Shown here piece after piece: positions 1 to 11,477 of a stretch of 64,000 bases of DNA. A model generated the notes under the pieces. It did not search any database. It was given only the letters and a program-made list of their open reading frames with translations, and was not told the origin of the DNA. Numbering within the stretch: position 1 is the first letter of the stretch; each line of letters opens with the position of its first letter. The stretch lies in NCBI GenBank assembly GCA_021613535.1, contig CP075494.1, forward strand, positions 1,674,001-1,738,000, in the 5' to 3' direction. Made by a program: the position numbers and the translations under genes. The DNA is from Adineta vaga. Its lineage: Eukaryota; Rotifera.

Positions 1-1893
1 TTGAAAAGATTTATATTGTTATACCGATATCTATAGTTTTTGTTTCTGATGTTGCAGGTCGAGTTGTCGTAGTTGTTTCTATACATGAAAAATAGTTTTA
101 TTTACCATAACGAGTTGGTGTGAGTAAAAGAATCGAACATTGGATTCTAAGATCAATATCAATGAGATCATAGTTCGGACGAAGTACATGTCTGTTATTT
201 ATCTATGGAAATGATAATGATGCGTGAAATTCAGTCTATCGAGTTTAGAAAAATGATTTTCAAAAAAAGTTGTCACAATTTAGATTCGAAGAAAAAGATC
301 TGAGTGAAAATTTTGTATGATTGAAATATGAATCAAGAAATAAGCCCTTTTATTCAAAGAAAAATATATTTAATAAATCATTTCAAATCAATATTATTTT
401 ATAAGTCTCCATTTGTTTATGAACATGTGTTTTTCTTCTATTCGTTCCTCAAATCTACAATAAATATTATATAATCGAAGTCGTATTTATCACGTTCTAC
501 AATGATGAATTGTGTAGATATCTTTAAATTTATGGAAAAGTACTACAAATTCAAGAATTGATTTCTCAATAAAATATTTTTTATAATTTTCAGAAGTTTG
601 TTTCACTATGTTCTCTAATTTATCATGCCGCAAATACGATCGAATTGTGTATTTAATTGTTCCTATGTTACATAAAACTGTTATCTAATATTCTATGGAT
701 AAGAAAAGTATACTAACCTGCTGACCAAAAAGTAGATTGTCGAGGTGATTCAGCACGTAATTCAATATCATCAATCGCTATATCATTTCCTTTATCTCCT
801 GCAACTTGTGAATTCATTAACAAAATGACCGAGCTGTGTGATGCTACAAATGAAAGACCATATTTCGACCAAGTCATATTTGTGCACCGAAGAATATCGC
901 CCGTAATGTTTTCTTCAAGTAAACTATTGTTGATTGCTAATCGAACTTCAAAGCGAACATTTGGTCCAAGAGAATTCTTTTTTTTGGCATAAATATTTGC
1001 CAAATATGCAGAAAAGTGATAACGTTGACCAACAATCAGATCAGTGACATTATACTTAAAAAGCATAGGATTCTTTTCACCCGCATAATCCACAAGAAAC
1101 ATATAGCCGTTGGTCTCGTTTGGTGTGTGATCTGATGCATTACTGCGCCACTCTTTATGAGTGGAAGGAACTGCATTTGCAAAACTAAATGTTCCAATAG
1201 CGTCATTAGGTCCAAAGTTTTGCGTAAGATTTGTAGTGAAATTGAAATAAGAAGGTGTTTTGTTAGAGTATTGATTTGAACCAGACTCAAATGTAATTAA
1301 GAAAGATGATGGATGATTAGTTGTTCCTTGAATAAAATATAAATGAATAGATTTTAAAAAAAGAATCAATAAAATATTTTTGTTAAATATAAATTATATT
1401 ATTCTACAATACAAAACTAATATGTTGCTCAAATCATTTCCTCAAAATAAAACAAGATTAAATATTTGTTCAACTGATATTTTATTCTTTCTGATTTCTC
1501 TTTTATTATTCGATATGTTATCCGAAAGTTATGTGTACTGAAAAAAGTGTATGAGATAGAAGATATAGAAAAATATCAGTATTTTTTCAATAACTCAGCA
1601 ATTATTAGTTCGTCCAGCTAGGTTCATCTACCAATTCGAGCGAGATATTGATGAGACGACTACATGCACAACATTTCAGCTCAATCGAATGTATTTTTGA
1701 AGAGTTATTGAATTAAACGGCCGGCCGGACATACTAACCGATTCTAATAGTGTACTCACTTTTTGTGAATCGAAGATATGTATAATAATCACATGTTATG
1801 AAGAAAAAGTGTTTTTATTGAATATTTACCTGATATGAAATTGATCAGAAATAGAAGAATTAATTGTTTAGAACTCAAATTCTTCAATAACAT
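1..1893 (-). CDS. Secreted protein with Thr-rich linker, partial (left edge)
   Basis: Three exons can be assembled on the minus strand: 1830-1893 (ATG at 1893), 718-1326, and 78 running off the left edge. Exon 1 encodes a signal peptide (MLLKNLSSKQLILLFLINFIS) and ends in phase 1 at a GTAAAT donor; exon 2 starts after TTCAAG at 1326 and its donor is GTTAGT at 717; exon 3 starts after TATAG at 78. Phases agree at both joins. Exon 2 gives about 200 residues with many N-glycosylation sequons and a closing 'NDIAIDDIELR' strand typical of MAM/CBM-like jelly-roll domains of secreted proteins. Exon 3 opens with a run of Thr (ETTTTRPATSETKT), a mucin-like linker. The same leader-domain-Thr linker plan is seen at 30414-32401 (order differs). 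The C-terminal part lies outside the window. Domain name uncertain; secretion is well supported. Confidence 0.7.
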
Positions 1894-2414
1894 TATTTCT
1901 CTTTAACAGACAAATGATTTTTTTCTCATTAATAATATTTCAAAAAAAATCTATATTTTTCTAAATTTAGTCAAATGTTATTTCTAAAAATATAGAAATC
2001 AAGATCTTTTTATTCAATTAAGAAAGCACGTTTATTTATTTGATTTTATCAAGACCTATTAGATATCGTCATTAAGATTTTACTTTGAATAGAATGACGT
2101 ACATTCTTTCTCTCTTTGTTAACTTACGTATGTCAATAATTATCTATTAACAAATATTAAAAAAAGATCAATAATAATCTATAAAATCTAAGTTGACAAT
2201 TAAAGTCACAAAAGAACGTGTTTTTTAATGTTCTATTAGTGTATTTATTATTTGCATCATATTTCGGGATACTCATCGAACTAAAAGTACGTACTATAAA
2301 GACTTGAAGAAAAACTTTTTGTTGATGTGATCATGTTTTATTCAACGTAAATTATTGGAAATTCGACCTTTAATGCGAATAAAGCTTCGAATTTCATACA
2401 CTCGAGATTCATGT

Positions 2415-3481
2415 TCATGGATTAATTCGATTCATTCGTTGTCTTGGAATAATCAACGCAAACAATTCTCGACGAAAACTCGGTGCTGTTAATGTATAAA
2501 CATAAAAACTCATCTGAAATATTCGGAAAATATCAAATGAAAATGTATCAAATAAAAAGAAAATGTCTTACTGCATTAAATATATAAGTTCCAAAAGCAC
2601 CTGTTGCTACTATCGCTAAACTTTCTGCAGCATTTCGATATGATGTTCTCATTGATGGTGGATCATATTGTGTTATTGATAAATAAACAAAATTACAGAC
2701 AAATGGAAGTGCTGTTACAATATATAAAATAACTTGTCCAATTAACATTGCTGAAAGTTGAATATCTCGTTTCCGAAGATGAATCTATGAAAATTTCTTT
2801 AAAAAAATCAATTAATTTATAGAAAAGATTTACTCTTTGTTGAGGAAATCTTTTCACATTTTGTTTTAATCTCCATATAATTAATCCACTAAATAAACTC
2901 ATCAATAAAGTTGGAATTCCAAAATTAAATACAAATAAAACCGTCGTATCAATAATTCTTCCAATTGTTGAATTCAACGTACAATTATTTGTTGAAGAAA
3001 TTGTATCATAAACAATTAAAACATATATTGATAAACAAAGACAAAGAAATATAATAAGAACAATAAGTTTCAATGCAATTTTTGTTTGACAAAACGATCG
3101 ATGTTGAACATTTTGTGAACATAAAAGAAATCGATCAAAACATGCTAAGACAACACAAGCTCGACTAAGCAATTGACATGTAGTTAAAAGATAATATCGT
3201 GTTTTACAAAGAATTGAATTGTATCCAATTGGATAATAATTTGTAAAAAATCCCAACATTCCAATAAATAATCCCCAAGTTAAACAAAATAAATTTGCCC
3301 ATGAACTTGTATGAAAATATATTGCACAAGAATTTGTTCGCATAGGCTGACGAAGAAATATGCAAATATTTAATAAACAACCAATCGTTCCGAGAGTAAA
3401 TAAGATTGGTTGACCAATTTGTTGAATTCCAATACGAGCAGATATTAATCGAACAACAGATGAATCAATTGTTGTATTCAT
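2415..3481 (-). CDS. Class A (rhodopsin-like) G-protein-coupled receptor
   Basis: Three exons: 2834-3481, 2572-2784, 2415-2513, with introns 2785-2833 (49 bp, GTAAAT..CATAG) and 2514-2571 (58 bp, GTAAGA..TTCAG). The joined product is 319 residues. Seven hydrophobic segments are visible: TM1 around 'ILFTLGTIGCLLNICIF', a Cys before TM3 (SILCKTRYY), 'ACFDRFLLCS' in the place of the DRY motif (DRF), a second extracellular Cys (NNCTLN), a basic third loop (WRLKQNVKRFPQQR), TM6 and TM7 in exon 2, and a short tail in exon 3 starting 'YTLTAPSFRRELFAL', as usual after TM7 in the FMRFamide/peptide receptor-like families expanded in rotifers. N-glycosylation site at NTT near the start. No intracellular disruption seen, so probably functional. 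Ligand cannot be inferred. Confidence 0.8.
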
Positions 3482-4207
3482 TTTTTTTTCTTTTATACGG
3501 AAATGTCTTTATGAATTCTCTATGGAATATTCTATAGAGTATTATTTCTTTCGACACAAATTTCATACAAAATTCATTAGTATAAGTATCGCGGAAAGAT
3601 TCTCTTGAGTTAATCTTCGAAATATTTCAAAGAAGAATTTCATTATCAAACAAGATGTTATTTAATTATACTTATTCTACTAGAAAAATCTGAAATTCTA
3701 AGCAGATAAATTAATTATTAACAATAATATACTCCAGTCCTCGAGCTCTGATTGAAATTTTGTAAAAGATTGTTTAGAGTATGGGTTCGGGAAACGCAGA
3801 GACGGGACACATCCACATCCAGCCATCAAATATATCAACAATGTCTTCTGTTAATTGACATAACATTTGTTTATTCGCTTTTGAAAGGTAATGGTTAGAG
3901 AGTTTTAGATGAATGTAAATTGTTCCTGAAATTAACGAGTGATAAAAATGTTTTATCTTTCTACAGAGGCGTTATATCAAGCTTCTGAGAACAGAACGTG
4001 AGTGTCGTAGATGGGTTTTTTTTCCACAAATTATACTTACCATATGTCTGTTTTAACGTAAGCATATTTAATTAAGATTAGAGATATAGGCACGTCAAGA
4101 GACGATTCTTTTATACGGTATATTCTAGTTTCCATTTACTTACATTTTCTATATTTTCAGTCTCGTTTACAACAGGAAAGATACCTTGAAGAAAGAAGAA
4201 AAACGAA
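3482..4207. promoter_or_regulatory. Divergent intergenic region between two receptor genes
   Basis: The two flanking genes point away from each other, so both promoters should lie here. A good 3' splice site (polypyrimidine-rich, TATATTTTCAG) ends at about 4160, some 48 nt before the ATG at 4208. It could be the end of a 5'-UTR intron or a spliced-leader trans-splice acceptor; bdelloids are known to use spliced leaders. No TATA box could be assigned with confidence. Confidence 0.35.
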
Positions 4208-7200
4208 ATGAATAAAATATTCATTATATTGATAATTCAATCCTTGTATTCGATAACAAGAAGTCAATTCAATTTATACAATACCGAAGAACATCGTACT
4301 GTGGGTAGTTTACATACGAATTGCTTACGTCATTATAGTCATAAAGATTGGAATTTTGCAGAATCAGTTGAATATTGTATCGATTCAATGGATAGCAATG
4401 ATGTTATGATTGAACCATTTCCTAATACAATCAATGGAAATCTTACATTCGATCAATTACGTCAACTAAATATAAACACACAAGATCTCATATCATGGTC
4501 TGCATCGATTGATTTAGCCGAACGATATCAATTCTATATTGAAAAACAAGAAAATTCAACGATATCGAATGAAATCTTCTTCAATTGTACAAAACCATGG
4601 TTTGGATCTCGATGTCAATATTCATTTGGTTTAGGTTCAACGTATGCGTTTGAAGATATTGTACGTAAAACATTTTCAAAGAAATTCTTTTCTAGTCCAC
4701 CTTATCTCGTTACTAATTTAACGTGTTATATTTATTTAAAATGTGATCGTGGAAATTCGATGATGTGTCTTGATTGGCGTGAAATTTGTGATGGACGAAT
4801 TGATTGTATTGATGGAGGTGCAGATGAAAAAGAATGTTTTATTTTAGAAATCAATGAATGTAATGAAGATGAATATCGATGTCATAATGGATTATGTATA
4901 CCTAAAGATTTTTTTCATGATAAATATCCGGAATGCCTTGATAAATCAGATCTCAAAGATGGACCGTCTGATTATACAAAAGCTGGTTATGTAAGTATAT
5001 TCGGATTTGAAGAACATTCATGTCTATCAGGTTACAAACAATTTCAATGTGGAGATGGACGATGCGTAGCAGATTTTGATGAATGTCTCACTAAACGACA
5101 TTTATTATTGTATGATTCGATAAGTCAACAAGGAAATCTATCATATGATTGCTGGTCAATGATAATTTGTCTGACTAAAATTTATAATCAAATTAATGGT
5201 ATATTATGTCAAAAAATCTTAGAAACATCAAATATTCATCACAAATCGCAAAATTGTGATCCTATTATTCAGTTTCCAATCGTTCCTGTACTTTTTGGTC
5301 ATGTACGTTTCTTATATACAATGAATAACATTTTCGATATTGATCATAATTTAGCATTTATACCTAATTATATCTGTTATGATAGTGAATTATGTGATTT
5401 TCTTCAACCAACATTTCATTATGGAATTTACAGTTGTCGAGAGAGTTATGGTATGGTGTTTAATTCGACTAGAATATTTCGAACATGGTCTTCAATTATT
5501 AGTGTAGTTGAACCTTTTTTTCGTAAATGTTCGATACGATACAAGAGTGAAAATACTTCTCAAGAACTATATGCAAACATGTATTGTTGTAGAAATTCTT
5601 CAAAATGTATTTCAAAACATCATCTTGTCGATCATATTTCAGATTGTTATTTAAATGATGATGAAGAAGAATACGAAAGTAGTTGTTTACTTAACCATGC
5701 AGGACGTTTCAAATGTGATAAAGAAAACAATACATGTTATTCATCAATAGTATCTAGAAATATCTGTCCTCCACGATATCAACTTAATTTCGATGAAATA
5801 AATATTCATCATATATGTGATCGAGATGTTCAAATGTTGTCGGTGCTTATTCATGGACAAAATCATACTGATGAAACTGAATGTGAACATTATCCATGTA
5901 ATAATATGTATACGCGATGTGATGGTTTTTGGAGTTGTCCAGATGGAGAAGATGAAGAAAATTGTACAACAAACCGACACATATGTCCATTAAAATCTCT
6001 TGCTTGTGTATCGCCAATGAATTATTCATTGATATGTTTGTCAGCTCATCGAATTAATGATAAACGTATTGATTGTCTTGGATCAGCAGATGAACTTCAT
6101 TATTGTCGACAAAATATTAAACATGGAAATTACTATCATGGATTTCGATGTTGGAATGGTAGTGAATGTTTAGGATTTGTAGATCTTTGCAATAAACGAC
6201 AGGATTGTAAGTTCAATGACGACGAATTATTTTGTGGAAATTACCAAGAATCCTGTGAAGGATGTCAGTATATCAATTGTACTAATGTGACTGAAACCCT
6301 TTGTCATATAACTATTCTTGGTGGAGTAACATTCTCATTGAAAACGGTACCAAAATATCCGCCGTCTCCTAAACAAAGAAGAATCGAACACATTTCTCAA
6401 CCACAATCCCAAAATTTACATAGTGTTGTAAAAGTGATCACACAAGAACCATATGATCGTACATGGCCATGGCGTTGTAATAAAGGTATTTATGTTAGCG
6501 TCTGGCCTGGAACTAATTCTTCGAATTATCGATGTCTTTGTCCACCACCGTACTATGGGAATCTTTGTCAATATCAAAATCAACGTGTTAGTCTTACAGC
6601 AAAAGTAACTCTGTTTGATAGGAAAAATGTCTATGCACTTATTTTTACTTTGATTGGCGAAGATGGTGATCGTGAAGAAATCAATTCTTACCATGAATTA
6701 ATATTAGTCAGTAAACGAGGTTGTCAACCTGTTCAAAACATATATCTCACTTATTCGACACGTCCAAAAAATAATTCTATGAATTACAGTATTCATGTTG
6801 ATATCTATGAAAAAATTCATTTAGAATATCTTGCTAGTTGGTATTTTCCAGTTCCCTTCTCATTTTTACCGAATAATCGAATGAGTATCATCTTAGCTAT
6901 ATCAAATAATGAACCATATCGTCCTAAATTTTGTACTTTAAAATGTCGTAATGGCGAATGCATGAAATATATTAACAAAAACAAGATGTTTTGTCGATGT
7001 CATAGAGGTTGGAGTGGTACTCAATGTGATATTCCCATTCACTGTAATGATTGTTCAACTGATTCAATGTGTATTGGTATGATTCATAATCGATCAATAT
7101 GTTTTTGTCGAATTGATAGAGGAGGTCCACGATGTTTACTTCCACTCTCATGTCCAAGTCAATTCTGTGAAAATAATGGTTCTTGTTTTTTAGTTAATGA

Positions 7201-8848
7201 TGTTTTACATGCAAAAGGTTTTGTATGTAATTGTACCGAAGAATTTACGGGAACCTTCTGTCAAATTGTGAAATCAAGACTTGAAGTGTCTCTTGATAAT
7301 TTACGATTTTCGTCGTCAATTATTCTATTTTATATCTTTAATTATATCGGTGGTATTTTACGTTTCGAACAAATGGAACAGATTGTTATACCACAACAAA
7401 TGAAAATGTTTCAAAAAACTACAATAATACGTTTAATAAACAAATTTCAAATGATATTTATTAATGTTGATGGAAATTTTTATCTGATTGTTCTTCAACA
7501 AGATGAACAAGAGAATATCACTACATCAGTTAATCCTTCTCAACGATGTTCATTTATCAATGAACTTTTGAATTCATCATTAGTAAATTTACATCAAATT
7601 CGACGAATGAAATATTATCCTATGATATGTCAAATTCATCTTTCTCTACAGTGTTTTTTTGATGATCCATATATGTGTTTATGTACTATTGATCGATTTG
7701 CTAATTGTCTGAAACTTAATTCTACTCCTCCTATATGTCGACATACTATTTACTGTGAGAATGGTGGACGCTGTTTGAACGATGATTCTTTATGTCCAGA
7801 ATCGACGATTTGTGATTGTACTGATTGTTATTTTGGCGATCGTTGTCAATTCTATGCTAAAGGAATTGGATTAACATTAGATGATATTTTACGTTATGAG
7901 ATTCAACCTAACATAAACTTATTTAATCAACCAAATTTTGTAAAATATTGTGCAATATTAATAATAATTATGTTTCTTACTGGTTTGATTAATAGCACTT
8001 TAACTGTTTTGACATTTCGTATGGAAAATTCTCGAGAAGTTGGTTGTGGACTATATCTTCTTGCATCATCAGTCACATCATTTCTTACAGTGTTCATGTT
8101 GTCATTGAAATTTTGCTTTCTTCTATTCACTCAAATGAATCCAACTGTTAATAATTCTCTTGTTTATGGAGGATGTCGATCTTTAGAATTTATTCTGAAA
8201 GTTTGTCTCTATACAGATAGCTGGCTGAATGCATCTATTGCTCTAGAACGTCTAATGACTGTAAAGATAGGAGTTAGTTTTAACAAACTATTGAGTAAAC
8301 GCATTGCAAGATGGACAATATTATTCTTACCATTTGTGATTATGGTATCTGTTATTCATGAACCAATCTATCGAAATCTCTTTGAAGATAAATATGAAGA
8401 ACGTCGATGGTGTTTATTTCTTTATTCACGTTCTCTTCATACTTACCATGTATTAATTTCACTTTTTCATCTACTTGGACCATTCAGTGCCAATCTTTTT
8501 TCGACTATTTTCATTATTATTTATACTGCTCGACAACGAAGAGCATTGCAATCAAAAATTTCATATAGAGAACATCAATGGCAACAATTTATGGCACACA
8601 AACATCTTATTATCAGTTCAATCATTCTAACAATTCTTTCAACACCTCGTATTATAATTGCATTCTTATCAGGATGTGTAAAAGCATCTTATAACCCTCA
8701 AGTATATGCTGCAGGTTATTTCATATCGTTCGTACCATCCATTAGTATTTTTATAGTATTTGTAATGCCATCAGATTTTTACAAAGAGCAATTCAAAAAA
8801 TCTGTTAAAAATGGAGTAAACTTTATCATTCATCGTAATATTAACTAA
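4208..8848 (+). CDS. LDLa-EGF repeat adhesion-type 7TM receptor (intact)
   Basis: One uninterrupted frame of 1546 residues. N-terminal signal peptide (MNKIFIILIIQSLYSITRS). Then Cys-rich LDL-receptor class A modules with the acidic calcium-binding end (for example 'CDGRIDCIDGGADEKEC' near residue 200, 'FRCWNGSECLGF' near 655 and 'CDGFWSCPDGEDEENC' near 580). EGF-like modules follow near residues 775, 905-940, 980-1020 and 1180-1215 (CENGGRCLNDD). From about residue 1245 there are seven hydrophobic segments: TM1 'AILIIIMFLTGLINS', TM3 ending in 'ALERLMTV' at the DRY place, a TM4-5 loop Cys, TM6 and TM7. This is a large extracellular ligand-binding receptor joined to a rhodopsin-like 7TM domain, a plan repeated many times in bdelloid genomes. 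Two decayed relatives lie at 35093-36651 and 60836-64000. ATG follows a splice acceptor closely, supporting the start. Ligand unknown. Confidence 0.85.
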   Translation: MNKIFIILIIQSLYSITRSQFNLYNTEEHRTVGSLHTNCLRHYSHKDWNFAESVEYCIDSMDSNDVMIEPFPNTINGNLTFDQLRQLNINTQDLISWSASIDLAERYQFYIEKQENSTISNEIFFNCTKPWFGSRCQYSFGLGSTYAFEDIVRKTFSKKFFSSPPYLVTNLTCYIYLKCDRGNSMMCLDWREICDGRIDCIDGGADEKECFILEINECNEDEYRCHNGLCIPKDFFHDKYPECLDKSDLKDGPSDYTKAGYVSIFGFEEHSCLSGYKQFQCGDGRCVADFDECLTKRHLLLYDSISQQGNLSYDCWSMIICLTKIYNQINGILCQKILETSNIHHKSQNCDPIIQFPIVPVLFGHVRFLYTMNNIFDIDHNLAFIPNYICYDSELCDFLQPTFHYGIYSCRESYGMVFNSTRIFRTWSSIISVVEPFFRKCSIRYKSENTSQELYANMYCCRNSSKCISKHHLVDHISDCYLNDDEEEYESSCLLNHAGRFKCDKENNTCYSSIVSRNICPPRYQLNFDEINIHHICDRDVQMLSVLIHGQNHTDETECEHYPCNNMYTRCDGFWSCPDGEDEENCTTNRHICPLKSLACVSPMNYSLICLSAHRINDKRIDCLGSADELHYCRQNIKHGNYYHGFRCWNGSECLGFVDLCNKRQDCKFNDDELFCGNYQESCEGCQYINCTNVTETLCHITILGGVTFSLKTVPKYPPSPKQRRIEHISQPQSQNLHSVVKVITQEPYDRTWPWRCNKGIYVSVWPGTNSSNYRCLCPPPYYGNLCQYQNQRVSLTAKVTLFDRKNVYALIFTLIGEDGDREEINSYHELILVSKRGCQPVQNIYLTYSTRPKNNSMNYSIHVDIYEKIHLEYLASWYFPVPFSFLPNNRMSIILAISNNEPYRPKFCTLKCRNGECMKYINKNKMFCRCHRGWSGTQCDIPIHCNDCSTDSMCIGMIHNRSICFCRIDRGGPRCLLPLSCPSQFCENNGSCFLVNDVLHAKGFVCNCTEEFTGTFCQIVKSRLEVSLDNLRFSSSIILFYIFNYIGGILRFEQMEQIVIPQQMKMFQKTTIIRLINKFQMIFINVDGNFYLIVLQQDEQENITTSVNPSQRCSFINELLNSSLVNLHQIRRMKYYPMICQIHLSLQCFFDDPYMCLCTIDRFANCLKLNSTPPICRHTIYCENGGRCLNDDSLCPESTICDCTDCYFGDRCQFYAKGIGLTLDDILRYEIQPNINLFNQPNFVKYCAILIIIMFLTGLINSTLTVLTFRMENSREVGCGLYLLASSVTSFLTVFMLSLKFCFLLFTQMNPTVNNSLVYGGCRSLEFILKVCLYTDSWLNASIALERLMTVKIGVSFNKLLSKRIARWTILFLPFVIMVSVIHEPIYRNLFEDKYEERRWCLFLYSRSLHTYHVLISLFHLLGPFSANLFSTIFIIIYTARQRRALQSKISYREHQWQQFMAHKHLIISSIILTILSTPRIIIAFLSGCVKASYNPQVYAAGYFISFVPSISIFIVFVMPSDFYKEQFKKSVKNGVNFIIHRNIN

Positions 8849-8924
8849 AGAAAAGTGTCTGAATTGAACAGATCAATTGTATATTTAATGTATGTTGTTT
8901 TTCCTAAAATAAAAAATCGAAAAC

Positions 8925-9060
8925 CAGGGTGTGGGTATGAGTGTGGGTAGTAAAAGAATACTATTTGTACCTATGAGATGTTTACTTTTCTTAAATAGAA
9001 CGATCTACAATGGAAAACAAATAACTTATCAACAATACTACCACCACTCCCCACCCAATA
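8925..9060. repeat. Telomere-type repeat site, loose inverted arms
   Basis: A G-rich arm (AGGGTGTGGGTATGAGTGTG, 8926-8945) lies 77 nt after the receptor stop codon; a C-rich counterpart (CCACCACTCCCCACCCAA) is at 9041-9058, some 90 nt away, instead of the usual 15-25 nt loop. Diverged member of the hairpin family, located in the convergent gap between two genes. Confidence 0.5.
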
Positions 9061-9316
9061 TCTTCCAACTTTGCAACCAAATCTGTTACACGTTAAACTT
9101 TCGAATTCCAACTTTGTAAAAATATTTCACTGTTCCTTTTCTCTCTTTTTAATTTTTATCCAGCGTGTAAAATAAACATACGCATCCTTTTGGTTCACCA
9201 TAACAACTAATCGAAAACAAATATTTTCCTCCATTTCTTATAAAAAAAACGAATCATCCATATAATGCCATAAATATAATTAGCACAACTACGATAAAAC
9301 TGGTTATGTTAGCTTA

Positions 9317-9341
9317 ACACCCACACCCACACCCTCAAGAT
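9317..9341. repeat. Telomere-type repeat half-site abutting a stop codon
   Basis: Three CCCACA-type units followed by the conserved end CCCTCAAGAT. The last base is next to the stop codon (TTA on plus, 9342-9344) of the LRR-NEL gene, so the element sets the 3' end of that frame or its UTR. Confidence 0.6.
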
Positions 9342-10844
9342 TTACATTTCGTGGAAAAATTCACTAGTCAAAATTATGTATATTGAAGATTCAGTTTGTT
9401 TTCTTTGTTCTTCAAGAATATAAATTGACTTGAGATAATCATCATCATCATTGTATTCATCTTGACGAGCTTCCAACAATTCCATTCGATCACCAAATAC
9501 AGCCAACTGACGATCAATAAAATCATTATGTTTTGTATATAAAAAATGACGCCAAAATGGATTTTGTTGTATATAATCAATCAGTATATTTGGCATATTC
9601 TTTTCCTTTTCATTTTCAATATCTTTAACAGCTTGTTTAACTGCTTGTTCAGTTGCTTTCGATACACTCGAATAGGACATGACAATTGTATTGATTTCAA
9701 TAGGCATATTCAATGTATTATGTGGAGAAGTGTTGAAACCTAGAACAGTTTCGACAGATTCTGCTTCATCTAGCATTCAATTTCCATTTTGAATATGTAT
9801 TTGATTAAGATATTCCAAAGTTTTTTCTTGTAAACGATGAAAATGAAACATACGTTCGACATGAGAATAAATTTTTTCTTTGGATAAAATACCTTGATAA
9901 ACTTCTTCTTCTAAATATTTACATTCCATATCAAATACAGAAAATAAAATACGATTATGACATGTTGATATATGTTCTTCAGCACATGAAAAACAACGTT
10001 GTCGTAAACCTGAATCTTTAGTCATAGCATTTAATAAGCAAGTCAATCGTTGGGAAAAATATTCTCTTTGATGTAAAACCTCGCCAGCCAAAACAATAGC
10101 AGCAAGTTTATATAACCATATTTTAAAACACTCAGCATTGGTTTCTTCTTTAAATGAACACCATTTCTGAGCGAATATTTTAGAAAAATATTCAAACGGG
10201 ATAGACATCATATGTTCTTGTTGATCTAAATATCGACCAAGAGTTACTCGTGGAATAAACCATAGACTTTGTGGAAGTTGATCAACATCCAAAGGATTAC
10301 CGCTTAAAACCAACTCTCCTAAACATTCCAGATGTCCCAAATATTTAGGTACTGTTCTTAAAGAATTATTTGCTAGATTGAGCAATTCAAGTTTTATCAA
10401 TGATTGAAGTGAATCACCCAAATCTATCAATTGATTATCTGATATATTTATTAACCGTAATTTTTGTAGTGTCACAAGTTGTGAAGGAAATTCAGTGAAG
10501 TTATTACTTCCTAAATGTATGAATTCAAGCTTATGAAGTCGTACTATGGCAGCAGGTAATGTTTTTAATTGAAGATCTGATAGATCAAGACGTGTCTGAT
10601 CTTGTAAGAAATGATTTTCAAATCTTTCCATTGCCTCATCTTTGCGGAAGCCAACATCCCAAGAAGCTAAAACTTCTCGAAAATTTCCTAGATTAAGTGC
10701 TTCCAAATCGTCAATAAGTAACATGGATATCAGCTGAATATTAAGCGATGCAGGCGTATCAGTCAGATCTTCTATAGTGTTGTTGGGAATATCATCAGCT
10801 GGAATAATAGAAGAAGATGAACATGCAAAGAAATAACTTAACAT
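9342..10844 (-). pseudogene. LRR protein with bacterial-type NEL E3 ubiquitin ligase domain, in-frame TGA
   Basis: A single minus-strand frame of 500 codons interrupted by one TGA at 9777-9779, after residue 355; a second ATG follows immediately (9774-9776). Residues 85-195 carry five or six leucine-rich repeats (LDLSDLQLKTLPAAIVRL, LINISDNQLIDLGDSL and similar). From about residue 205 the sequence fits the NEL (novel E3 ligase) domain of IpaH/SspH-type bacterial effectors: a 'W.SF..E.NA..F' opening, an 'LR..CFSCAEEHISTCHNR' segment in which the Cys of STC.NR sits where NELs have the catalytic Cys of their CxD motif (here CxN), and, beyond the stop, 'QNPFWRHFLYTKH' and a final helix ending 'SSIYIILTSEFF'. 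In bacteria NEL proteins ubiquitinate host targets; in an animal genome this is a transfer candidate. Family-like sequence runs on both sides of the TGA, so I read it as a nonsense mutation (or sequence error, or readthrough). No introns. Confidence 0.65.
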
Positions 10845-11477
10845 ATAAAAATAGTGAGAATATGACTTTATATATACATTAACAAAAAACGTTGTTTAAA
10901 GGAGATAAATATATCGGCGAAAGATTGTGTACGTATATATCAAATAAGTCAATAAAAACAAAATCATGTGATGTTGTTTTATGAATTATAATAATAACAT
11001 TATATTTAATGTAATATTCACAGATAAAAAGAATATGTTTCTTTCTTGTCTTTAACTTCTCATAAACTCTCATTCTGACTGAAAGAATAAAGATAATGAA
11101 AAATCTTCGAAATCGGAATTTCATTTTATGACACATTTTATTTATTCGACGAATATTATCTCCTACACATTCTCAAATTACGAAGTTTTACATTTGTTAC
11201 GTTGGTGTGGGTGTGGGTGTATTCTTTTATCTTCTACCACATCTACACCCACTCACCCACCCGCACCCACCCGCACTCACCTGCACCCACACCCACACCG
11301 CTGTTTTGGCAAACGACGAGATGTTCGTCTTCAATGATAGTTTGTCAAACATGTTATTTTATCAAGATTTAATTATTTACACAAAAATTCTCAAAAAAAT
11401 CTTTTAATTTTCGAAGTAAAATATCAATCATGCAAGATAAGTACAAAACTATTCGTTGGATTTTCTACTTGAACACT
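10845..11477. other. Intergenic gap with one telomere-type element
   Basis: AT-rich sequence with no supported gene; short frames here are shadows or chance. It holds the hairpin element at 11201-11301 and serves as upstream region for the LRR-NEL gene and downstream region for the sirtuin. Confidence 0.5.
11201..11301. repeat. Telomere-type hairpin element, expanded C-arm
   Basis: G-rich arm 11203-11220 (GTGTGGGTGTGGGTGT), short AT-rich loop (ATTCTTTTATCTTC), then a C-rich arm of over 60 nt (11236-11299) with many CCCAC units of variable form (CCCACCCGCACCCACC). The arm lengths are unequal, suggesting repeat expansion on one side. Confidence 0.75.

Noticed and set aside
9770-9853. An 84-nt GTATGT..CTAG intron that would remove the TGA in the LRR-NEL gene
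   Set aside because: It is in phase, but it would delete a helix that reads like the conserved NEL segment; the acceptor CTAG has no pyrimidine tract. Nonsense mutation is simpler.
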